Shown in pieces: positions 18,388 to 25,902 of a DNA stretch of 25,902 bases. The translations under genes and the position numbers were made by a program. A model generated the notes under the pieces. That model saw nothing but the letters and a program-made list of their open reading frames with translations, searched no databases and was not told the origin of the DNA. The DNA comes from CBDULQ01 sp965368115 (lineage in GTDB: Bacteria > Pseudomonadota > Gammaproteobacteria > SZUA-229): assembly GCA_965368115.1 (NCBI GenBank), contig CBDULQ010000016.1, positions 1 to 25,902 on the forward strand, in the 5' to 3' direction. How positions within the stretch are numbered: the stretch's first letter is position 1; every line of letters starts with the position of its first letter.

Positions 18388-19317
18388 ATGGCACTGATCA
18401 AGGCTGTAAAGGTCAGCGCATTTCTGGCACCCAGATACTGGCCGACATGGCTCGCCATCGGCCTGATGCGCATTGTCGCCAGTCTGCCCCTGCGCTGGAT
18501 CGAAGTCATCGGCTTCAGCTTCGGCCGGCTGCTGTACTGGGTCATGGCCAATCGCCGCCGCATCGGTGAAATCAATCTGGGTATCGCCTTTCCCGAAGAA
18601 TCCCTGGCGCAAATTCAACAACGCAATAAGACCTGTTTTGCCAACCTCGGCATGGCGGCCTTCGAACTGGGGCTGTCCTGGTGGCAGAGCGAGCGTCTGT
18701 TAAAACTCTGCGAAGTGGAAGGTCTGGAATATTTACAGCAGGCGCTGGAAAGAAAACACGGCGTCATCATTCTGACCGCGCATTTTACCTGCCTGGAAAT
18801 CGGCGGGCCGGTGCTCAATCATCATGTGCCGTTTCAGGTCATGTACAAACGCGCGCACAACACACTGTTCGACGGCTTCATGAAATATCATCGCGGCCGT
18901 CTGTACAAGGCCATCGTCGATCATCACAAACCCATCACCATGATCAAGGGCCTTAAAAAAGGCTATGCCGCATGGTATGCGCCGGATCAGGATTTCGGCG
19001 GCAAAGATACCCTGTTCGTACCTTTCTTCGGTGTCGACGCCACCGCACTCACCGCCCCGGCACGCATTGCAAAAATCGCCGATGCACCGGTTGTGCCTTA
19101 TTACATCGAACGCAAACCGAAAGGCCGAGGCTATCGTTTATCCGTGCTACCGGCGCTGGAAAATTTTCCAACGGATGATGCACAGAGTGACGCCTTACGC
19201 ATTAATCAGATGCTGGAACAGCTTATAATGCGCAACCCGGATCAATATCTGTGGGTTCACAAACGTTATAAGAATCGACCGGAGGATCAGCCTCCGATCT
19301 ATCCTAAAAGAAAATGA
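18388..19317 (+). CDS. lpxL: Lipid A late acyltransferase (LpxL/HtrB family)
   Basis: A 309-residue inner-membrane acyltransferase that adds a secondary acyl chain to the Kdo-lipid A precursor. A hydrophobic N-terminal segment (about 20-53) anchors it. The HX4E catalytic motif is present as AHFTCLE (H132, E137), followed by MYKRAHN, the APDQDFGGKDTLFVPFFG segment at 198-215 and YLWVHKRYKNRP at 287-298, all hallmarks of the family. Length agrees with E. coli LpxL (306). Whether it prefers the first or second acylation (LpxL versus LpxM) cannot be told from the sequence alone. GGAG lies 11 bases before the ATG, a weak site. The stop overlaps the waaA start by ATGA, so the two genes are translationally coupled and act in the same pathway. 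Confidence 0.92.
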   Translation: MALIKAVKVSAFLAPRYWPTWLAIGLMRIVASLPLRWIEVIGFSFGRLLYWVMANRRRIGEINLGIAFPEESLAQIQQRNKTCFANLGMAAFELGLSWWQSERLLKLCEVEGLEYLQQALERKHGVIILTAHFTCLEIGGPVLNHHVPFQVMYKRAHNTLFDGFMKYHRGRLYKAIVDHHKPITMIKGLKKGYAAWYAPDQDFGGKDTLFVPFFGVDATALTAPARIAKIADAPVVPYYIERKPKGRGYRLSVLPALENFPTDDAQSDALRINQMLEQLIMRNPDQYLWVHKRYKNRPEDQPPIYPKRK

Positions 19318-20558
19318 TCAGTTATCGTCTGTTAATGTTATTACTTTGGCCGGCTCTGGTGATATACACCTTGCGCCTGTCCCGCCGCTACCAGTCTTCC
19401 CGTTATTTCAGACAACGTCTGGGTTACGCCTACCCGAGAACCGAAACGCAACCGGTGTGGATTCATTGCGCATCGGTGGGCGAAGTGAACACCCTGCGGC
19501 CACTATTACTCAAACTGATACAACAGTTCCCGAATACGCAGTGGTTGATAACCACCAATACGGTAACGGGTGCAAACACCATCGAAAAGCTTGAGCTGAA
19601 AAATGTGCAGCACTGTTTTCTACCGCTCGACACGGCCGGTGCAGTGCGGCGTTTTTTTCGCGACCTGCGCCCGCGTCTGGCTCTGGTGATGGAAACCGAG
19701 CTCTGGCCGTTGCTTTATCAGCAATGCAAACTGCGTAATATTCCTTTATGCATCATCAACGGCCGGCTATCCGGCAAAACCCTGAATGCGGGCAACTGGG
19801 TGAAATCACGCTATCGTGATGCCATGCAATGTGTGGATTACGTTTACGCACGCTCAGAGGACGATGCCGCCAGTTTCGTACAACTGGGACTGGACAAGGC
19901 CGCCGTCAGCAGTCCTGGCAACCTCAAGTTCGATCAGCATTTCGAGGGTGTGCTGGATGACATTGCGGAACTGTCCGACATCAAATATGTTCTTGCGGCG
20001 TCCACGCATCATGACGAGGAACAGACCCTCGCCCATGCCTGGCAACACATCGATACCAAAAACCACCTGCTGGTGATTGCACCTCGACATCCGGAACGTG
20101 CCCAGGATATTCTGCGTCAGTTGAAAATACTCAACCTGCGCGTGGCACAACGCAGTTGCGAGGAGCGCATCGAAGAAGACACCGATGTGTATCTGGCCGA
20201 CACCCTGGGTGAACTGCGCCGCTTCATGAAAAACGCTTCGCTGGTGTTCATGGGCGGTTCGCTGATTCCGCGTGGCGGCCAGAACCTGCTGGAACCCGCG
20301 GCACTGGGCAAGGCCATCCTGGTCGGTCCGCACATGGACAACTTTGTCGATGAAACCCGCCTGCTGTTACAACATCGCGCCTGCGTACAACTGAATTCGG
20401 TGAACCAGCTGTCCAGCATGCTGGAAAAACTGTTGATCGATGAAGGACAGCGAGAGCAGCTGGGCGCCCATGCAGCACATGTGATGGAACAACAATCGGT
20501 GATTGCCGACAGCTACCTTCGAGAATTAACGCAAAGGTATTCGAAGCAGCTGGGTTGA
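19314..20558 (+). CDS. waaA: 3-deoxy-D-manno-octulosonic acid (Kdo) transferase WaaA
   Basis: A 414-residue inner-membrane glycosyltransferase (GT30) that transfers Kdo from CMP-Kdo to the lipid A precursor at the cytoplasmic face. One N-terminal hydrophobic segment anchors it (residues 3-20). The catalytic Glu is in WIHCASVGEVN (E57). LALVMETELWPLLY, CIINGRLSG, the nucleotide-binding MGGSLIPRGGQNLLEPAALGK and GPHMDNF follow in the expected order. The gene overlaps lpxL by four bases (ATGA). It ends ten bases from the convergent kdkA with no terminator visible between them. The presence of kdkA suggests that this WaaA adds a single Kdo, as in Haemophilus, rather than two as in E. coli. That is an inference from gene content. 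Confidence 0.95.
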   Translation: MISYRLLMLLLWPALVIYTLRLSRRYQSSRYFRQRLGYAYPRTETQPVWIHCASVGEVNTLRPLLLKLIQQFPNTQWLITTNTVTGANTIEKLELKNVQHCFLPLDTAGAVRRFFRDLRPRLALVMETELWPLLYQQCKLRNIPLCIINGRLSGKTLNAGNWVKSRYRDAMQCVDYVYARSEDDAASFVQLGLDKAAVSSPGNLKFDQHFEGVLDDIAELSDIKYVLAASTHHDEEQTLAHAWQHIDTKNHLLVIAPRHPERAQDILRQLKILNLRVAQRSCEERIEEDTDVYLADTLGELRRFMKNASLVFMGGSLIPRGGQNLLEPAALGKAILVGPHMDNFVDETRLLLQHRACVQLNSVNQLSSMLEKLLIDEGQREQLGAHAAHVMEQQSVIADSYLRELTQRYSKQLG

Positions 20559-20568
20559 GCGGGTCGCT

Positions 20569-21342
20569 TTAGTCTTCGAGGCTACGATAACCGGCCAGCA
20601 GTTGCTGCCAGTGTTCAGCATTGAAGGGAAAACCGGGATTCTGCATGCAGATCTTTTCCAGCGAGCGATGCAGTCGATCCAGGTTACTCTGCTTCCAGGG
20701 CCCATCGCCACGAATATCCCCTTTGTCGAAATCGATCAGATAGACCCTGTTGTCGATATCGAACAGAATATTGTTGGCGTTGAGATCGGCATGGAACACG
20801 CCACGATCGTGAAAACGGCGAATGCAGGCGCCCACCGCCTGCCACAGACTATCGTCCAGGGCATGATCACTGATCATCCGTGCCAGCGTGCGCGCGCCGG
20901 GAATGCGCTGGATCATGATGCTGGCCTGATACAGAAAGGGCGCATAGCTGTAAGGCCAGTCGATGCGCGCCGCCACCGGCCGGGGTACCGGCAGCTGAAA
21001 TTCGTCATGCAAACGGGATAACAGGCGCCACTCACGCCAGGCCCGGCTCCGACCGGCGTGGCAACCGACGTAATACTGTTTGTTGAACTTCGCCACCTGG
21101 CCGCCGCGCAGATAATGGCGTAATACCCAGTGCTGCTCACCCAGATCGACGAACCAGGCCTCTCCGCGCCCGGACGCCGCCACCGACTCCACCCGACCAC
21201 GCACCTGTATCCACTCCGGATCAAACAGATGAGACTGGGGCTGATCGACCAGCTCGGGATCATAGAGAATCAGACCGCGATGGGTCCTCTGGATTTGGGC
21301 GCCGGAATCGTAGCGCGCGGATTCACTGAGTGCAGGCATCAT
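20569..21342 (-). CDS. kdkA: Kdo kinase KdkA
   Basis: A 257-residue protein of the WaaP/KdkA kinase-like family that phosphorylates the 4-position of Kdo on the nascent lipopolysaccharide using ATP. Family signatures are VLRHYLRGGQVAKFNKQYYVG (72-92), SRAWREWRLLSRL (99-111), LPVPRPVAARID, MIQRIPGARTLA, the catalytic loop FHADLNANNIL (183-193) and the metal-binding DFDKGDIRGDGPWK (204-217). The open frame extends upstream to a TTG at 21429, but the extra sequence is Cys-rich and looks non-coding. I prefer ATG 21342, or the adjacent ATG 21339. Neither has a clear Shine-Dalgarno. The gene is convergent with waaA, whose product makes its substrate. Confidence 0.9.
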   Translation of the reverse strand: MMPALSESARYDSGAQIQRTHRGLILYDPELVDQPQSHLFDPEWIQVRGRVESVAASGRGEAWFVDLGEQHWVLRHYLRGGQVAKFNKQYYVGCHAGRSRAWREWRLLSRLHDEFQLPVPRPVAARIDWPYSYAPFLYQASIMIQRIPGARTLARMISDHALDDSLWQAVGACIRRFHDRGVFHADLNANNILFDIDNRVYLIDFDKGDIRGDGPWKQSNLDRLHRSLEKICMQNPGFPFNAEHWQQLLAGYRSLED

Positions 21343-21429
21343 AATATGAATATAGAGGAATACACCACTATGTCTAAATGGATGCCCGCAGCATACCCCA
21401 TCGCGGCAGCGGACGACATATCGACTCAA

Positions 21430-21803
21430 TAATTATGTGGAATAGCCCCACTTTCAGGCCGGTACGGTACACAACCGTGGCCTGGCTCGGGCGTTCCGGC
21501 CCACTCAGATGCTCGACTTATGCACAGCTTTGGTGCCTGTCATAAATGTTTAAAATTAACGGTTGTTAATACGTGAGCAAAGTCAATCATTTTCTTAGAA
21601 AAAACATAACCCACTGATTCTTATACGGATGTCATCAGGTGTTCAAAAAACAGTCAAATTGTCACAAGTACACGAATTAACAGCCATACAGGCTGATACC
21701 CAGATACTATCCACAAAGTTATCCACAGCTATTGTGGATAAGCACGGCTTGCACTTTTTCCTGGAAAAATATCCCCACCCGGCGCCCGTCAAAGGGACCT
21801 GAT
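21430..21803. other. Non-coding region between kdkA and the PilZ gene
   Basis: A 374-base gap that serves as the upstream region of kdkA and the downstream region of the PilZ gene, both on the minus strand. The central part (about 21540-21670) is AT-rich, with tracts such as TTTAAAATTAA and TTAGAAAAAACATAA. The right part holds several DnaA-box sequences, listed separately. I see no open frame with a ribosome binding site, no RNA gene and no clear terminator. Confidence 0.6.
21518..21741. promoter_or_regulatory. Cluster of DnaA-box sequences
   Basis: Two perfect 9-mers TTATCCACA are seen: 21719-21727 on + and 21733-21741 on the minus strand. They form an inverted pair with a 5-base spacer (GCTAT). 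CTATCCACA at 21707-21715 differs from the consensus at one base, as does TTATGCACA at 21518-21526. Three boxes lie within 35 bases, next to an AT-rich stretch. This is the pattern of a DnaA-binding region. The inverted pair could alternatively act only as an RNA hairpin. No dnaA, dnaN, gidA or rpmH gene is nearby. Confidence 0.55.
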
Positions 21804-22289
21804 TCAGCGAGGTTTATCCAGGCCCAGTGATTCCTGGGTCGGAAAATCTTCCGCATGCTCGGCGATCCATTCCTGGGCCGCCTCATTGGCGCTGAGCTGA
21901 CGTCCGGTCTCTTCCGCCACCTGCTTGCGGTAATGCTCGATGTGACAGATCTGCTCGACCATACGCATACGGTACAGGTCTTCATCAAGAATGAAACGGG
22001 ACCCCATTTCATAACCGTCGTCCTGACGCCTGCACCACATGACTTCGCAGATCGCTTCAAATCCTGGATCCACTGCCGGAATACGTAGACTGATGACATC
22101 GCCTTTTTCAAACGGATGTCGACTGGAAAAAGCCAGGCCGCCGAGGGATAGATTACGCAGAACGCTGGTGTTACGCACACGAAGGGACGACGCCGCCACC
22201 TCGATGGGGATATCCGTCGGGTGACGGATGAAGGTACGTCGCACGCCGCCAGGGCCGCTGACGCTAAGACTGTCAGACATTTTTTGCAT
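21804..22289 (-). CDS. PilZ-domain protein (c-di-GMP binding candidate)
   Basis: A 161-residue cytoplasmic protein. The PilZ domain lies at about residues 15-105. The c-di-GMP-binding RxxxR motif is present as RRTFIR (R18, R22). The second motif is NLSLGG (46-51), fitting (D/N)xSxxG. Both halves of the ligand site are therefore intact. A charged helical tail of about 60 residues follows and may serve as a partner-binding part. The start at 22289 is chosen because GGAGGT lies seven bases upstream at 22297-22302. A GTG at 22298 overlaps that site, and a second ATG lies at 22280. Its target is unknown. It is a potential reader of signals made by the GGDEF-EAL enzyme at 13391-15262. Confidence 0.88.
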   Translation of the reverse strand: MQKMSDSLSVSGPGGVRRTFIRHPTDIPIEVAASSLRVRNTSVLRNLSLGGLAFSSRHPFEKGDVISLRIPAVDPGFEAICEVMWCRRQDDGYEMGSRFILDEDLYRMRMVEQICHIEHYRKQVAEETGRQLSANEAAQEWIAEHAEDFPTQESLGLDKPR

Positions 22290-22616
22290 GGGCCTCACCT
22301 CCGAGGGAGTCGGTGGTATGGGTTACTTCTAGTGTAACTCAGGGCCAGGAGAATTTCCTGTAGCAGTGTGTACTGAGCGCCCACCAGGCAAAACCTGTGC
22401 GCGGCTCTGGTTGCTGTTCAGTGGGTGTATTCAACAATCGTCGAACAGCATTCGATTATACAAACAGCTGTAGATTCAGGAGCAAAGGGGAATAATCAAA
22501 CCCCTGTTCACTAACAGTTGTATTATCTTTACATCTGAGTCGTACACACAGGTCGATAACCCATTAACTCATGCGGGCCAGTATACAACCTCACTATTCA
22601 AGGCGAACTTCGAATC
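22290..22616. other. Divergent intergenic region with small inverted repeats
   Basis: About 330 bases between the PilZ gene (minus) and the small membrane-protein gene (+). It must hold promoters for both. I see short inverted repeats: GTTAC/GTAAC at 22322-22337, CAGGA/TCCTG at 22346-22360 and CTGTT/AACAG near 22504-22517. None is followed by a T run. A TATACA at about 22582 could be a -10 element for the + operon, but its -35 is unclear. No gene is apparent. Confidence 0.4.
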
Positions 22617-22970
22617 ATGGCTGAAAAATCATTCCTGTTTCTGTTTTTACCCTATGCTTTTTTCATTTACTGGCGACTCAAAGCAACTCACTTCAACATC
22701 GGCGCCACAATTCTACTGTGCCTTCTAACCATGTCATTCAGCTGGGGCGTATTCTGGGCTGCGAACCGGGTCCTTCTGTTTGCTCCGGATGCGAGCGAGG
22801 CATTTGCATCAGTCGAGCATATCATGAGAGACGTTAATTACGGCTGGACAATACGCTACATACTTGAAGGATTTGGCTGGGCGGTTGGCTTACTGTACTT
22901 CTGGATATGCTGGGTAATTTCATGGTTAATAATTCGGACAGACAAAGCACAGCCAGAGAATGAACAATGA
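22617..22970 (+). CDS. Small membrane protein of unknown function
   Basis: A 117-residue protein I do not recognise. Three hydrophobic stretches suggest membrane segments at about residues 4-20, 27-53 and 80-107, with a short charged C-terminal tail (RTDKAQPENEQ). The middle loop (about 55-78) is acidic. It is rich in Trp, Phe and Tyr. The Shine-Dalgarno is weak. The stop overlaps the start of the next gene by ATGA, so it is translated together with the acetyltransferase. It is predicted to sit in the inner membrane, but no motif indicates a function. Confidence 0.75.
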   Translation: MAEKSFLFLFLPYAFFIYWRLKATHFNIGATILLCLLTMSFSWGVFWAANRVLLFAPDASEAFASVEHIMRDVNYGWTIRYILEGFGWAVGLLYFWICWVISWLIIRTDKAQPENEQ

Positions 22971-23440
22971 ACAGATTGAGAATCACACACTACCGCAGTG
23001 AGCAGTATCGCGATATCGCAGATATTTTTCATGCTGCGGTACATGCTATCGATTCTGATATCTATTCAGAACGCCAGAAAGAAGCATGGGCACCGACCCC
23101 GCCAGAATATGAATTCTGGAAAAAGAAGCTTAATGTAAGTCAGCCGCTGGTTGCTCTCATCGACAACCAGCCCGCTGGTTTTGTCGAACTGGAAAGTAAC
23201 GGGCATATCGACTGCTTTTATATATCGCCTGAATACCAGGGAATGGGTTTAGCCAGCGAGCTGTATAAACATCTGGAAGATATTGCACGATCACGTGGTT
23301 TGAAAAAACTCTATGTCGAAGCATCGCTGCTGATCAAACCCCTGTTTCTCAATCGAGGATTCGACATACATAAAAAAAACAGGGTCCGCCGCAATGGCGA
23401 GACCCTGTGTAATTTCTCCATGATCAAGCACCTGGGATAA
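22967..23440 (+). CDS. GNAT-family N-acetyltransferase
   Basis: A 157-residue cytoplasmic acetyltransferase. The N-terminus (LRITHYRSEQYRDIADIFHAAVHAIDSDIYSERQKEAWAP, split over strand 1 and helices 1-2) resembles YafP-like GNAT proteins. The acetyl-CoA binding motif A is FYISPEYQGMGLASELYKHL, with the Q/RxxGxG/A element QGMGLA. Motif B follows as LYVEASLLIKPLFLNRGF, a common GNAT ending. The acceptor substrate cannot be predicted. It overlaps the preceding membrane-protein gene by four bases and is convergent with metH, 40 bases apart. Confidence 0.9.
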   Translation: MNRLRITHYRSEQYRDIADIFHAAVHAIDSDIYSERQKEAWAPTPPEYEFWKKKLNVSQPLVALIDNQPAGFVELESNGHIDCFYISPEYQGMGLASELYKHLEDIARSRGLKKLYVEASLLIKPLFLNRGFDIHKKNRVRRNGETLCNFSMIKHLG

Positions 23441-23480
23441 GTCGGCAGCGTTAGCACTTCATCCCGTAACAGGAACCATA

Positions 23481-25902
<2,422 letters not shown>

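Noticed and set aside
21343..21429. Extended kdkA N-terminus from a TTG codon
   Set aside because: The extra 29 residues are Cys-rich and unlike the family, and the length from ATG 21342 already fits KdkA.
21518..21741. Calling the DnaA boxes the chromosomal origin
   Set aside because: None of the usual neighbours (dnaA, dnaN, rpmH, gidA, parAB) is present, and skew cannot be judged from this window. Reported only as a cluster.

Overview
The window looks like a chromosomal segment of a free-living, probably aquatic, Gram-negative gammaproteobacterium. The evidence is lipid A/Kdo inner-core genes (LpxL, WaaA, KdkA), a two-partner-secretion pair needing an outer membrane, an E. coli-like MetH, and a TPP-riboswitch-controlled thiC. 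No rRNA, tRNA, CRISPR array, transposase or integrase is visible. GC content varies. Housekeeping genes are GC-rich (67% in one 60-base line of thiC), while the lipoprotein region at the left is much more AT-rich (33% in one line near 2300).

Region 1 (1-13344, all on +) is the accessory and most distinctive part. It holds a lipoprotein made almost wholly of delta-60 repeats (22-2421), a gene-poor gap, a Calx-beta lipoprotein (2976-4097), a 2390-residue TpsA exoprotein of the filamentous-haemagglutinin family (4212-11384) and its TpsB outer-membrane transporter (11449-13344). The two lipoprotein genes share a nearly identical translation-initiation leader and a Cys-polyGly N-terminus. TpsA has only five lysines. 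The last four are at residues 223, 389, 482 and 2329, leaving about 1,846 residues without one, and I see no cysteine in the mature protein. The reading is a cell-surface or secreted adhesin locus.

Region 2 (13391-18362): a PAS-GGDEF-EAL cyclic-di-GMP enzyme on the minus strand converges on tpsB. Upstream of it is thiC (minus) with its own terminator and a clear TPP riboswitch. Divergent from thiC is a Pcm-like methyltransferase that lacks the usual active-site segment and ends in a strong terminator.

Region 3 (18388-21342) is a lipopolysaccharide block: lpxL and waaA overlap by ATGA, and kdkA converges from the other strand. LpxL adds a late acyl chain to lipid A, WaaA adds Kdo and KdkA phosphorylates it.

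Region 4 (21430-25902) starts with a 374-base non-coding stretch carrying a tight cluster of DnaA-box sequences. Then come a PilZ-domain protein (minus), a two-gene + operon (small membrane protein and GNAT acetyltransferase, ATGA overlap), and the C-terminal two thirds of cobalamin-dependent methionine synthase (minus), cut by the window edge.

How the parts may work together: the TPS adhesin, the adjacent GGDEF-EAL enzyme and the PilZ protein fit a c-di-GMP-controlled surface-attachment theme, like CdrA/CdrB in Pseudomonas, but only gene proximity supports that link here. The other genes are core metabolism and envelope biogenesis.
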